DNA of 64,000 bases from Wolfiporia cocos (GCA_029448655.1 JACCLO010000012.1:2790001-2854000), one strand, 5' to 3'. Shown: positions 20,901 to 32,676, counted from the stretch's first letter. Translations and numbers: made by a program. The notes: generated by a model from the letters alone, not told the origin.

Positions 20901-23027
20901 TCCATGATGGTGATTGTCGACCATGGCCTATCCAGTGCCATCTCTCTCACCCCATGCGACAAAACAATCACGAGCGAAGGGGCCGCAGAAATATTCCATC
21001 GAAAGATTTACTCACAATACGGCATTCCCCGAAAGATCATTTCAGACAGGGGACCGCAGTTCGCATCGAAACTGTTCAAGGAATTATGCAAGCTGCAGGG
21101 AACGGAATCTGCGATGAGTACGGCGTACCATCCACAGACCGACGGACAAACGGAAAGAATGAATCAACAGATCGAAGTGTACCTTCGTATCTATTGCATG
21201 AACGACCCTTTCCAATGGGTACAACGACTACCTGACATCGAATTTGCGCACAACACCAAGCAAACCGAAAACCGACCTGCGCCCCTTGAAATAATCTTGG
21301 GTTACATTCCAAGGGGATTCCCAGACTACGACAGGGTAGGAAACGTCCCGGCAGCAGTCGACAGGATCAAGAAGATCAAGGAGGCGCGAAAGATGGCATT
21401 CATCGCGCACGAACTAGCTCAGAAAAGAATGGCGGGACGTTTCCTCCGAGAATTACCGAAGCTCGAGAAAGGAGACAAGGTTTGGCTCGACGCGAAGAAC
21501 CTAACCATCCCCTACGAATCTAACAAGCTAGCACCAAAAAGGGAAGGACCCTTCACCATCACAGAAAAGATGGGACCCACGACATATCGGTTGCAGTTAC
21601 CAGCGAACTGGAAAATTCATCCGGTATTCCACGCTGCCTTACTAAAACCATTCAAAGAAACAAGGGTGCACGGACCCAATTACTTACGGCCGCCACCTGA
21701 TATCATCAAGGGACAAGAGGAATACGAAGTCGAAGCTATCCTGGCTGACAGATGGCGAGGAAAGAAGCATCAGTACTTTGTCAAGTGGAAAGGCTATGCT
21801 ACAGCCGACAACTCATGGGAAGACGAAGGAAATTTGGAACACTCCAAAGAGATGATAAAAGACTACCACAGGACGAGAGTCAGGACAGCCCCAACACTCG
21901 AAAACCGAACAGTAATAGTATGTCGACGACTCGCCACCAACTCCCTCGCCGCGCTCCGACCCCTCACAGCGACGCGGGTCACAGGGAAGGACGACCGAGA
22001 GGTACGCCGCAGAGGAGGTACTCCCCCCAACACCTACAGATCAGACACGCCCTGCTCTGGTACAGGGCTGAGGGACCTTTTGCTGGCCGAGCCGATGGCT
22101 GGACGGCCCTCTTCGACATCGCGCAGGATCTCACCCACGTCTACAGCTCGTACCAGAATATCACCGAGGACCTCATCCGAATGGAGGGGCAGATCAGAGC
22201 GCAGAGAGAGGGACTCGAGTTACTCACCGACAGACTTATTGACCGACTGGCCGCCACCACGACGGCCCGACTACGACACGCGCTCAACGACTTCGAGGAT
22301 CGCGAGCACGCTACTCCCAACCGACCCGAATACGTACCACGACCCGCCCGCTTTTTCACCACCGACGAACGACGCCGAGTTGCAAGGCCGTTTAATTTTA
22401 TGGAGGGCGATAGAGTATTATTTCCACTGCCTACCGAGACTCAGAGGGCCCGCCGAACAGGAGTTAGAGACCCGACGCCACGTATTCCTGGTATGGGAGG
22501 CAACGGGAGACGTGAACCACCTGCACGCCCGACGAGCCCTAGGGCTAGCCCAGAACGACAGCGAAGAGCGAATAGCACGCCGCCTATTCGACGATCTCCA
22601 TCGGTGCAGAGCATTACCCGCGAGGAGTTTGAGCGAGGTGCGAGGGAGCACGAACGAGACACCGCCTCCTTACCCACGTGGGCGCAACGGAACCTCCATC
22701 GCGCCGCTCACCACTGGAGATACCGACACAACGAATATCTCAGAGATATCCCTTCCCTACGGGTACCAGCGAGGCCCTCGCCTGAACAACCCTGTCGACA
22801 GTGCGGATCCGCTAGCCACTGGATCCTCGACTGCCCCGACTATATTTGCAGAGCTTGTGGGCTCAATCAACCAGGTCATCGACAGAATGAATGCCGCCAA
22901 CACTTCGTATGGCGAACTCCTACGACCCCGTCCCTCAGCGGGAACGGCGACATCTACAACGAACAGGACGCCGAGGCACTCTGAAGAAAGGAACTTGGAA
23001 AATTCGTCGAGGCCGACGAATGTCTAG
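17973..23027 (+). CDS. pol: Pol polyprotein with internal dUTPase and chromodomain (family B)
   Basis: 1,684 codons from the first ATG, although the frame is open further upstream and overlaps the end of gag. Approximate order: aspartic protease with DSG at 14-16; dUTPase at about 129-267 (AGYDLYAA, AGRSGN, GIIDSDYRGD, MRIAQI, RGEKGFGSTD); reverse transcriptase with YMDD near 529; RNase H near 677; integrase with HHCC near 890 and DDE near 963, 1023 and 1060 (SDRGPQF, GQTERMNQ); chromodomain near 1250-1297 (YFVKWKGY, DNSW). The last ~385 codons have no recognised domain and overlap another ORF. Placing dUTPase between protease and RT differs from family A. Confidence 0.93.
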   Translation: MTLAKPVKCNALIDSGAMSNLIHSKVVEKYKVPTQPLKNPIIVKNVDGTENKDGRIDREATILLRYPKTQKTRKVRFLVGSIGTENMILGYGWLKDENPTIDWKDQTVDVRSILGAEEKKQETTIRMDTVEMVVAPEGKIPTRGTQEAAGYDLYAAEETEIPAGGWKLVSTGVKMKIPKGSYGRLAGRSGNTLRHGLVVQAGIIDSDYRGDVGAIVFNHSDKAHRIIPGMRIAQIIFERHLTPDILKVEDLDETERGEKGFGSTDQPEETTQRLYTPDEYEAIRRFAKDNPRIIGKKGETRKKFRTKIQIINAVRKALTKSQEFAQKNPEPERTIEEMVPKHLLDFAKVFSKESAAAFPPSRPWDHAIELKPDFVPKDCKVYALSPKEQQALDEFLKENLTKGFIVPSKSPMASPFFFVPKKDSGLRPCQDYRYLNEGTIKNVYPLPLISELLEKLKGAKIFTKMDLRAGYNNVRIKKGDEWKAAFKTNRGLYEPTVMFFGLCNAPGTFQAMMNEILKEEILEGWVLVYMDDILIFSEDEKTHKERERRILQRLVDNHLFVKPEKCAFGVDRVEFLGLVITPGNIQMDPAKLNGIKNWPTPRNLKEVRSFLGFANFYRKFIDHYSTHARPLVDLTKTVTGTGFQWTDKEQRAFDFMKQAFTTAPALGTPDKEKPFILETDASQFATGAVLKQTDETGRERPVGYLSQSLTSTERNYEIYDRELLGIVRALEEWRHLLEGAPHRILIRSDHQNLTYWRSAQRLNRRQARWHLFLSQFDLKLQHVPGRKLVMADTLSRMYHLDESNEDNEGITMIPDELVVHAIQIPIIDRIKNAHDRDESAEQVIRALEGTGEFPARTTADEWQQTDGILLYKGRMYVPRDEGLRRDVISKYHDTIPAGHPGIWGTTIQVTTHFWWPDMRTMIAEYVRGCAICQQMKPDRNPLKPPLQPIPTREDALPFSQCSVDFVTDLPRVGKYDSMMVIVDHGLSSAISLTPCDKTITSEGAAEIFHRKIYSQYGIPRKIISDRGPQFASKLFKELCKLQGTESAMSTAYHPQTDGQTERMNQQIEVYLRIYCMNDPFQWVQRLPDIEFAHNTKQTENRPAPLEIILGYIPRGFPDYDRVGNVPAAVDRIKKIKEARKMAFIAHELAQKRMAGRFLRELPKLEKGDKVWLDAKNLTIPYESNKLAPKREGPFTITEKMGPTTYRLQLPANWKIHPVFHAALLKPFKETRVHGPNYLRPPPDIIKGQEEYEVEAILADRWRGKKHQYFVKWKGYATADNSWEDEGNLEHSKEMIKDYHRTRVRTAPTLENRTVIVCRRLATNSLAALRPLTATRVTGKDDREVRRRGGTPPNTYRSDTPCSGTGLRDLLLAEPMAGRPSSTSRRISPTSTARTRISPRTSSEWRGRSERRERDSSYSPTDLLTDWPPPRRPDYDTRSTTSRIASTLLPTDPNTYHDPPAFSPPTNDAELQGRLILWRAIEYYFHCLPRLRGPAEQELETRRHVFLVWEATGDVNHLHARRALGLAQNDSEERIARRLFDDLHRCRALPARSLSEVRGSTNETPPPYPRGRNGTSIAPLTTGDTDTTNISEISLPYGYQRGPRLNNPVDSADPLATGSSTAPTIFAELVGSINQVIDRMNAANTSYGELLRPRPSAGTATSTTNRTPRHSEERNLENSSRPTNV
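21920..22984 (+). CDS. ORF3: zinc-knuckle protein overlapping the 3' end of pol (family B)
   Basis: 354-codon ORF in a different frame, entirely inside the terminal extension of pol. I chose the ATG at 21920 because it follows directly after the pol chromodomain. The middle contains a charged helical region likely to be a coiled coil (about residues 65-115) and an Arg/Pro/Ser-rich stretch. Near the C-terminus are two adjacent knuckles: CRQCGSASHWILDC (CX2CX4HX4C) and CRACGLNQPGHRQNEC (CX2CX5HX4C). The knuckles argue that this frame is translated and binds nucleic acid. The pol frame also looks protein-like in parts, so both may be used. Confidence 0.6.
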   Translation: MSTTRHQLPRRAPTPHSDAGHREGRPRGTPQRRYSPQHLQIRHALLWYRAEGPFAGRADGWTALFDIAQDLTHVYSSYQNITEDLIRMEGQIRAQREGLELLTDRLIDRLAATTTARLRHALNDFEDREHATPNRPEYVPRPARFFTTDERRRVARPFNFMEGDRVLFPLPTETQRARRTGVRDPTPRIPGMGGNGRREPPARPTSPRASPERQRRANSTPPIRRSPSVQSITREEFERGAREHERDTASLPTWAQRNLHRAAHHWRYRHNEYLRDIPSLRVPARPSPEQPCRQCGSASHWILDCPDYICRACGLNQPGHRQNECRQHFVWRTPTTPSLSGNGDIYNEQDAEAL

Positions 23028-23038
23028 GGAGGGGCTGA
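23026..23038 (+). other. Polypurine tract of element B
   Basis: AGGGAGGGGCTGA immediately precedes the 3' LTR. Confidence 0.7.
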
Positions 23039-23359
23039 TGTTACGGCTATTTTAATTTTTCGAATATCGACAGAACTCACCATTGGACGAATACGATACA
23101 GGGACTTGTTGCGCAACCAACTCCCCTGGCTACTCGTGACTCTACTGGGCGCATCCCAGGTTGTATTAGTCTATAGGGCGCGTTTCACCTTTGGCAGATC
23201 CAACTCTGCCACCGTTTCATGTTCATCGTTTATTAGCTGATAGATGGCGTTCAACCGCCATCATTCCTATCTATCGTCTCAGGTATATCACTACATACCT
23301 ATCAAACGTTTGGTACTATAGCGTAGATAGTATCGGTGACATCTGGGACGGACTTGACC
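23039..23359 (+). repeat. 3' LTR of element B, left part
   Basis: First 321 bp of the LTR, cut by element A2. TGACC (23355-23359) is the target duplicated at 33376-33380. Confidence 0.95.
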
Positions 23360-24058
23360 TGACACAGACTAGACTGTGGGACTCACACTATAACCTAATA
23401 AGCGACTTGAAGGGGTTGCTGGAGGTTGGTGAGGAGGCTAGTGGGCGCAAGCAGAGATGATATGTAACTGTGCGAATGCAGAGAACAAATCTAAGGCTTA
23501 TCCGCAGTGATAGCCCTACTTATATACATGCTTTGTTTGGTTACCGGTAAGGGAACCAAACATGAAGGTGGTCTGTGCGCAGACATAACTAATATGGTTA
23601 AGTCGTAAACTACAATAGACCATGTGCGCCGGTAATGGCCGCACCAGTAAGATCGTTTGTTTGGACCGTAGGTCCATGTTGTGGAAGTGGCTGTAGCTAC
23701 ATTAGTAAGCCATGCATGTGATTCTTATATACCGGTATCGGAATATGAGTAATCGTGAGGGCATTGGCATGTGATAACGAGCGGACCGCTTATCCAATTG
23801 TACTGACATAGCCCGGTACCGGTATATGAGTAAGGCGCGTGACACCGGAGGTTAGTTCGCTGAGTCATTGACGCGTACAAACGTGTTATGTACGTGTTGT
23901 TATGACAGGTGGACGTATACCGCGTTGTGTACGTGTTGTTTGGTTGCGTGTACGTGTAGACGAGCGCTTGGCAGCGTAAATGTCTACAAGGTCGTAGAAA
24001 TGCCAGATAAATAGGTAAAAATACGGGAAAAATAGTGGCATGTCCCAAATCTGTGACA
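23360..24058 (-). repeat. 3' LTR of element A2 (699 bp)
   Basis: Begins TGACACAG and ends CTGTGACA on the plus strand. The polypurine tract follows at 24059-24074 (minus-strand CCTGAAGAGGGGGTAA). Confidence 0.95.
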
Positions 24059-24097
24059 TTACCCCCTCTTCAGGTTTCATTGTCCCTAATGGAACGA

Positions 24098-27000
24098 TTA
24101 CTTTCCTGTGGAGCCGAATCCACCAGTACCGCGCTCGGATTTAATCTTTTCAAAGTAAGATTTTCCGTGTAGCGTAATATGCGGGTCCTTTGCAACTTCG
24201 CAGATTAGCTGGGCAATCTTATCGCCGGCCCGAATATCGATAGATATGTCGGAGTGATTCCGGAGAATGATGATTACTTCGCCTTGATAATCGTGGTCGA
24301 TAACGCCACCCATTACGTCTATGCCTTTGCGTGCGAGACTAGAGCGGGGGGCGATACGTCCGTAAGTGCCGAAAGGTACCTGGATTTTCAGTTTGGTGTT
24401 GTATTCTGTCTGCCCGTGAGCTGGCAGAACGTCGCCTGTTGCAGTGTACAGGTCAAACCCAACCGAGTCCTTGGTTCCTTTTTCCGGCATTCGGCCGCCT
24501 TCACCGACTACGATTTTCAAATCCGCGTTTTGGTTAATGTCCGCTGACATCCATCCCCCGTCGGGGTGTCTAACCATGCGTTGCTTAGGATCCTTCGCAA
24601 ATTCTTCGCGATACTGCGGCCAGTCGTCTGGCCACGTGCATTCGTCGGCTTCCCAGTCGTCGCTGTCAGGGTCGAAGACATGAACTGCTTCTTTCCTTCT
24701 AGCTGATCGCCTGAGGGGGACATCCTGCATTGGAATAGGGTGTGAAGCCTTGTATTCCTGCAAAATGTCGTATGCCGAGTCGAGATCCGCTTCGCGTACC
24801 CAGGAGTCGTCATTGATACCGAATCCCTTCCAACGGATTCTGTATTCAACTCTTCCTGCGCGGAGACGATGATCTAAGATCTTCTCGACTTCCCATAACT
24901 CCTCGCCGTCGACCATTTCTGGTTGAGGCTCTGGTTTTTTCTGATGCACCGGGTCCTTGTACATGACCAACTTTGAAGCGTGGAATACTGGGTGGTAAGC
25001 CCTGTATTGCTCGTCCATGTGTACCCTAAAGGTGACCGGAGATAATTGTTCAATTATCCTAAATGGTCCCAAATAGCGTGGACTAAGACTTCTTTCGGAG
25101 TCTTGCCAGCTACGGGCGTCAACGAGAACTTTGTCGCCGACTTTAAACGGCACCGAGCGCTTATGTTGATCGTAGTACCAAGACCAGCGTTCAGCAGCCA
25201 ATTTCATTGCTGCCTTAGCTTGTTCTTGTGCCGACCATCTTTCGTAAGCAATGACATTTAGGTCCGTGTATGGTGTTGGACGTAAATTCGTAGGTCCTGC
25301 ATTAGGGTGCCTTCCTAGTTCGACAAAGAATGGGCTATTCTTTGTTGTCTCACTAGCCGCGTTGTTGTACGCGAATTCAGCCGTTGGGAGAAACCATGAC
25401 CAGTTATCCTTTTGAATAACATCGATGTAACATCTAAGATATTGTTCCAGGATCTGGTTAACTCTCTCCGTCTGGCCATCCGCTTGCGGGTGATAGGCGG
25501 TTGTCATTGACCGTTGGATTCCCAATTGCTCACACCATCCCTTGAATAAGGCGGCTGCGAATTGCGGGCCTCTATCCGAAATGATTTGTTTCGGAAGTCC
25601 GTGGTTCGGATAAATCCGAAGGTACAGGAGGTTCGCTAATTCTTTTGCCGTTATCTTGTCTGACGTGGGAATGAAGTGCGCTCGCTTGGTAAGCCGGTCC
25701 ACTATTACCATAATAGCATTGAATTGTTTCAATTCGCCGCTGGGCGGTAAGTGGACGATAAGGTCAATTGTGACGGTATCCCAAGGTGCTTCCGGAACTG
25801 GGAGCGGTTGCAGGGGTCCGTACGGGGTCTGGTTGTGGTTCTTCATGCGTTGACATGTGTCACAACCTTCCACGTATTGCTTTACCATCGTGGTCATTCC
25901 AGGCCACCAGTAATTACGTGATAGAAGTTCATAGGTCTTCCATCGTCCGAAGTGTCCGGCAGTCACATGGTCATGATGTAACTCCAGAATCTTCGTGCGC
26001 AATTCCTTAGGCTCTTTTGGGACGTACACTTTTCCTCGTCTGAGGAGTAATCCGGCCTCCATGTTCCATTCCTGGAGATCCTTACCGAATTCCTTGGGAC
26101 CACTTTTCAGTAGTTCCTGGTAATCCTTGGTAATTTGATCGTCCATGAGGGCTTGTCGGATTTGTCGGAGAAGGTCCTCGTCGCCTGATTGTATCTCCTG
26201 CTGTGACGCTTCTAGCGCCCTAACCGTAAAGTATTCCGGTTTCAGCAAAATTTGATCGCGATTGTCGAGTTCCACCCCCTCTTCATGGTCTGGCCTCCGT
26301 GACAGAGGATCAGCCGTTAGCATTGTTTTACCGGGTTTGTGGCACATGGTGAAGTTGAACCTTGTCAGGTAAAGACTCCAACGTGCCTGTCTCCGGGTTA
26401 GCCGTTGTGCCGATTTGAAATATGTCAGATTGAGATGATCCGACCATACTTCAAACTTGTGTGGATGTCCTTCGAGGTAATGTCTCCATTCCTCTAGAGC
26501 GCGGATGATTGCGAGCAACTCCTTATCGTAAATCTCATAGTTCCTTTCGGGTGCTGATAGAGATTTCGAGTAAAAGGCTACCGGGTGCCAGAGCTTATCC
26601 TCCGAAGAGTATTGTGATAGCACCGCACCAGTTGCGTAATCGGAAGAATCCGCTTCCACGCGGAACGGGGACTCCTGATCTGGGATCCGGAGTATTGGAG
26701 CCGATGTGAAAGCTTCCTTGAGAGTTTGGAAGGCTTCCGCTTGTTCGGGTCCCCAGTTCCATTGCGTGTTTTTCTTGGACAGTTCGGTTAACGGCTTAAC
26801 CACTTTGGAGAAGTCTTTAATGAACCGACGGTAGTAGTTGGCGAAGCCAACAAAGGCTTGGACGTCCTTCACCTTGGCAGGTGTAGGCCAGTCCATGACA
26901 CCGGCTACCTTCTTAGGGTCCATTTCGACTTTTCCTTTGGAAATGATCATTCCCAGGTATTCAATACTGCTTTGTTCGAAGAAGCACTTTTCAGGCTTCG

Positions 27001-28636
27001 CGAACAAGTCGTTGTCTTGCAAGATTTGTAATACTTGCTTGACGATACGACGGTGTTCCAAGCAGGTCGTTTCCGAACACAAGGATGTCGTCTAGGTAGA
27101 CAATGACCTTTCCTTCTCTGATAAGGTCACCTAGAATATCGTTCATCATGTGTTGGAACGTGCTGGGTGCATTACAGAAACCGAAGTACATGACTACGGC
27201 TTCGTAAAGGCCGTTAGGCGTAATGAATGCGGTCTTCCATTCATCTCCCTCCTTGATTCTTACGTTGTTGTAAACCCAACGCAAGTCGAGCTTCGTGAAA
27301 TATCGAAGCCTGGCTAAGCTTATCGATAAGCTCGTCTATGCGTGGGAGAGGGTACCTGTTTTTAATGGTTAAGTCGTTCACCTTTCGGTAATCGACTACC
27401 ATTCGGGCTCCGCCGTCTTTTTTAGGGACGAAGAAGACCGGGCTCGCGATCGGGGATTTCGAGTGTCGGATGTAGCCCTTCCGTAACTCTTCCTGAATCC
27501 ACTGATCTAGCGAGTTCGCCTCCTGAGGAGACATCTTGTATGCCTTACTTGGGGGCGGTAGTACCGCGTCATCGGGGAAGTCGATGGCGTGGTCGTATGG
27601 TTTCCGTTCGGGCATCCTTTCGGATGCGCGTTGAGAAAATACCGTGGGACCAAACTCCTGGTATTCCTCCGGAACCAAAGATTTCCATTTCTGGAGATCC
27701 GCATCTGTCAGGAATTCATCGTCCGACTTCTCCGTTATCGACTGAATGGCGTCGATAAGGAGTTCCGTTCCTTCGTCAAGGGTGTTCACCCAAGCGACAA
27801 AGGGATTCTCCGGCTCCTCTAAGCCGAGAAAATCTATTGGAAAGTCATTGATGATCTGATAGATGTTGCGGGGTTCGATTTCGTCCTCTTCCTCTGAAAT
27901 CGAAACCCGTTTGCCATGTTTGCATTTTTCCGTACATCGATATGTGAAGGTTCCTTCCGGCCAGTTGAAGTCCGGGTTGTGTTTCAGGAACCAATCATAT
28001 CCGAGGATCACATCCGCATTCTGTACGTCCATTACGTACAAGAATTCGGTGGACTTGTGTTCCTCGTGCACCATATAAGCTTTTACTGCCATATTGATAT
28101 TACCGGCGGTATTAGAGGTACCGTCGGCGTTGCGAATCTCGAGAGGCGAAGGTAGTTTCTGAGTGACTAACTTCTCCTCATGGACGAGTTTCTTATCTAT
28201 GACGCTTATTGATGCACCGGTGTCGATTAATGCCATGGACGTTGACTTTCTTTCCATATACCCACAATTCCACTTCGATAGAGAACGATTTATTGTCGTC
28301 TCGAGAATCGTTTCCATGTACATTATACAAAGTGAAAAACTTCAACGCGAGCGGGTCAGGATGAAAGTATTGTACAGGAGGGGCACGTGTAGCTAGTGTC
28401 CTTGTCCTCCGGGCAAAGTCCATTGCCGAGTTACCGAATATACCGAGATGGGATACCGGGTGACGTACGACCGCCCTATCTTCCCACAAGATAAGGGGTC
28501 TCTGTGAAGCCTCTTCGTAGAGGTGCGCTTCTTCAGGGCGCTGTACACTCCCAGCCGCTGCGGGGCTGGTGTGTTCTTCACAGAACGTCTTCGAGACGTG
28601 TGGTTGGGGCGAGGGGAACCGAGATGGTCCCGACAT
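24098..28636 (-). pseudogene. pol: Pol of A2 with three frameshifts
   Basis: Same domains as A1 pol, including chromodomain and C-terminal dUTPase, but the frame is broken. One-base insertions relative to A1 are visible near 28237 (just after the protease DTG), near 27296 (reverse transcriptase) and near 27061 (just after the YLDD box). The open pieces are 28193-28636, 27241-28323, 26991-27284 and 24098-27082. The last, 994 codons, still contains RNase H, integrase, chromodomain and all five dUTPase motifs. The element probably cannot make its own functional RT. Confidence 0.92.
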
Positions 28637-30579
28637 TGGCGACGGTGGTGGCGGGGGCCGAGGGTCCTGCTGAGCTTGAGTCAGCCGTCACTTCTTCCCA
28701 GATCGTTCGGGCACGATACGTCTTGCCATCCGCGGGGGGCGCCGAGTACGGCTTCTTGCCAGAAGCCTGTCCCTTTCCACTACCCGAAGGAGCAGCCGTG
28801 GTCTTTCCAGACGCGGCAGCTGCATCCTTCGCCCTTTGTTGTTCGGCCCGCTGAGCGGCAGGCACGAATGTTCCCGCGGCCTTGTCTGCCGCAAGCTTAG
28901 GACATTTGTTGAAGTAATGTCCTGTCTGCTTGCAGTATGTGCAGACGGCGTTGGTGGTGTCGGCGGGGGCTTTGGCGGGCGCCTTTCCCTTGTCCTTCTT
29001 TTTCTCCGACTTCTTTGCAGAAGCGGAGGACGTCTCCTTCTTTTCGACAGGTGCCGAGTCCTTCTTGCTGGCTTTCTCGAAGATCGAGCCCTTGATCTTG
29101 TCTGGATATGACGTTTGGTACATTTCCAGGGCGAAGTCGATGAGGGGCTCGATGTCGGTCGGGGCCTTGAAGAACGGGGTTTTGCCGAGGACGTTTAAGG
29201 TGTCCTTGACCTTTTCAGGGAGAGTCTCGGTGAATTCCCACACCAGAGTCTCGTTGGCGGTTTCGGAGAGTCGGCCGAGGGTGCGGAACCGTTCGCAGTA
29301 ATTGAAATAGTTCGATTCTGCCAGTTCCTTGCCCTTCGTGCCGTAGTAGCCGCGAATTTCCTTTTTCGCGATCTCCTTATCCGTCATTTTCCCATATTGC
29401 ACCATTACGGATTTGGTGAAGTCCTCCCAGGTGCCGAGAGGTTCACCATTTCCTGCCTTCTTGATGAGAGGCGAGAAAAATTTGTATGCGTCCCCTGTGA
29501 CGCGGAAGAGGGCCGTGGTGATACGGTCATGGTCATCGTAGACCCTGAGCGTACCGAAGTACAGGCCCATCTTCTCCACCCATTCCTGAGCAGTCACCTT
29601 TCCAGATGACCCGGAGAATTCGGGGGGAGGGGGGATTTTCAGGTTTTGAGGCAGACCTGGAATCTGCGGGGCGACGGCTGCTGCAGCAGCGGCTGCAGCT
29701 TGTGCGGCGGCAGCGGCCTCGGCTGCTCTGGCTTGAGCATGACCGGGGGCCGGTGCTGGGTTCTTCCGGGGGCGTGCGGACAGCCGGGAGGGTTGGGAAC
29801 GGAGGGATTCTTGCGAATCCTCCGGAAGTTCCTCGTCAACCTTCTCCATGCGCTCGGCGAAACGCATCCTCGAGGTCGTCCAGCCGGGACCGGTAGTCCT
29901 TTCGGAGCTGCTTCTCCATTTCGGAGAGCTTGGCGGTGTACTCCTGTCGGAGTTCCTTGCCGAGGTCCACCATGGTGGACAATACCTCGTTCCGGACCGA
30001 ATTGACCGCTTCGTGTAGTTCGTCTTGGGCCTTCTGTTCGATTGCCCTGGATTGCCCAGCCAGGGAATCGATTCGTTCATGGATACGCTCCAGGCGGGCG
30101 TGCACCATTCGACCTAGGGTGTCGGTGGTGTCATGGCTTATGGCCGCACTTCGTTGTACGGCGGCATCGATGATTGGCCCATGTATGGACCCATCCACCT
30201 TGTGGTGTTCCTCCTCAGGAAGGTACGCCTTAAGGTTGTTCTCGACCGCGACATTGGTCTGTCGTGTCGGACCCGAAAATTCCATTTCCAGGGTGGTGGC
30301 GGGCCCGATAGGGCGAGTTCGACGAGCCGGTGGGTATCCGGCAATGGGGGAGCCTGGGCGTGTACCCATGGGGTTTGTCGGAGATTCCCTTTGCGGGGGA
30401 GCGAACTCCGGCATTTCCTCTTCTCCTTCCTCTTCCTCCTCTTCTCCCTCGCTTAGGTGCTCCAGCGTCACCAGTTGCTGGGTTCCCGAGGGACCAGCTA
30501 CCGGTGTCACCGGGCCTTCTGAGCGGAGGCGCATCTTGCGGGGAGCGAGGGGAGTGCTAACGGAGGAGGTGGAGGACAT
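28578..30579 (-). pseudogene. gag: Gag of A2, frameshifted
   Basis: Starts at the ATG at 30579 (MSSTSSVSTPL). A one-base insertion near 29861 splits the frame, giving pieces 29836-30579 and 28578-30080. The CCHC knuckle (CTYCKQTGHYFNKC) is in the second piece. The N-terminal charged region is more diverged from A1 than the rest. Confidence 0.88.
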
Positions 30580-30723
30580 TGTGAATACTGTTTGTGACGA
30601 ATGTTAGTTTCCGGTTACTCATTGTCTTAGATTCTTAAGAAGGGATTGGTTTTGAAAGCTGCGACTTTCGTTATAGATCACACTCGCACTCTATTTCAGA
30701 GTTAAAAGATGATAGTATTTCTA

Positions 30724-31648
30724 CTATACAATCGCGAGTATATCCTCTTCTACCGAAGTAGTTGAGGGCCCTGCTACCTTGTCAGGTGGTGTTACACCGA
30801 AGGCAAAAGTAATTTGTAGCGCTACGCATTCTGCTACGATACGAGCTAAGTCCGTACGCCAATCCAAAAAGGAAATATTGCCGAGCTGTTTGCAGTACTT
30901 CTTCATAATTCTCCAGTCTCTATTGGTGATCCTTCCTCGTCTCGCTCTATCTTTTACGTTATCCACCAAGTCCTCCAATTCTACTACCATAGTATGGAAA
31001 CGCATGTCGTTTTCCATATGGAAGCCTGGGTAATTAGGGGGGTGGTTGGCGAGAGGAGTGAGACGAGTGAGAGTGCCTTCTAGCATGGGAATAACTTGGT
31101 CGCATGCTTGGAGAGGCTTCTTCTTCCCGAAGACGAGGGAAGGGTCGAGAATTTTGTGGTTGACCGGAACGGATGGTCCGGCCGCCGGGCTGGAGAGACG
31201 GAGGGCCAGTGAAGAAGCTGCTTGCTTGGCTTCCTTGGCGGCTTGTTTGGCGGCGATTCGCTTATTCAGCTTATCGCGGGCGAGCTTGAGCTTGTTGAGT
31301 TCGCGGAGTTCGATGAGGTTCTCCATGGCGGTAATGGATTGCGCTAGCTTCTCTTCCTCTGTCCAGATGCGCTTAGGCAAGTGGAACTGGCTTGGGAGGT
31401 CGAGGAGCGGGTTTCCCAGCCTCAGCGATATGCTTTGGCATGTGGACGGGAATCTCCCAAAGATGGAGTTTCCCAGTGTAATCTTCCTTTACAGGAAGAG
31501 TGTATGTGACGTCCTCTGCCCGAGGAATGTCGGCGGTGTCGATGCGGCTGAGAAGGGACCGCTTCGCCGGTTTGACGTAAGGGGCAGTGGAGGAGCCACG
31601 TGTGCGACGGGTAACGCGGGGCATGATTCTAGAAAGTGCAGCCTTCAT
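30724..31648 (-). pseudogene. ORF0 of A2, frameshifted
   Basis: Two overlapping ORFs (31373-31648 and 30724-31380) are together homologous to the interrupted ORF0 of A1. A small indel near 31377 separates them. This copy shows the uninterrupted site of the A1 solo-LTR insertion, near 31156, and confirms that ORF0 runs continuously through the coiled-coil-like segment to a stop about 145 bp before gag. Confidence 0.8.
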
Positions 31649-32676
31649 GAGAAACGAAGTTTCCCAGTGATACGTCCAAGAACAGGAATAGAAGGGATTA
31701 TGTAAGGTAGGGTAGTGGACTCCTTTTCAGGAGCAAAGAAGGTGTACTACGGGGCATAATTACTCTTATGTTGCGCGCAAACCCTGTGCCGAGACGGCGC
31801 GGATATTCGCATGACCCTAACGGTCAGAGGCGCCGACTCCAGGGGTAGAGTTGCTGACTGCCAGGCCGGTTCCTGGGTCAGATGATTGGGAATTCGGATA
31901 CACGACACCGCCCCGGAGGGACGCTGCCGGAAAGTGGCTGGGATTTTATATCCCTTAGCCTGTCCATGCTTCAACAATGAGGTTGCCGTCTGTAGCCACA
32001 TGGGTGTCACATCAGGGCTAAAAAACCACTTGTCGATCTAAGGATCGCGAGACAGCAGCGCTCCACATCCCGAGGGAGTGGGCCACGCGCTTCTCTTCCA
32101 ATGGGGCCCCAAATCCGTTTGACCCATGCTCGCACGCCGAGCTGCCCGGAGGACTTATGCTATTGGCTACCGCGAGTGACCTATGGCAGGGTGATTTTTT
32201 ACGTCACCCCCCTCACTGCTTTTCCCATAACGGGTTCAAAGCAGGTCCCTTACGCCTGGGAGGCGGCTTTGGAAAATTCCCATGCCAGTCATGATGACTG
32301 ACCCTAGTGGATAGTGTTGGGGCGCTGAACAACGCTTGCCATGACAGGGGGTTGGGCGCACACAGGCAGACCGTCCCCTTTTCTCCACAGGCGGGTCTTA
32401 ACCGCGCATAGTCCAAGCTTGTCAGCGAGGACCATGTCTCCTTGACCCTGGAGTCCGGGTTAGGTAGGCCTCCTGCCTAAAAAGGCGGTGTGGCTTCCCT
32501 GGTTGCCAATCCTCTGCCGAGGAATGGCGATGTATCCCCCAGATCTCAACTATCACCCCAATCGCCTTGTCAGGCAGAAAGGGATGTGCGCAGCAACAAG
32601 TAATAGCCCCTGTAGGATAGAAACCCAGACCCAAGCGCAAGCGCAAGGGCGGGGGTAGGGGGGAGATTTGTTCTTA
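31649..32676 (-). other. 5' leader of A2
   Basis: Non-coding leader homologous to 10520-11517, with a divergent internal segment at about 31995-32160. The primer-binding region is next to 32676. Confidence 0.5.
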
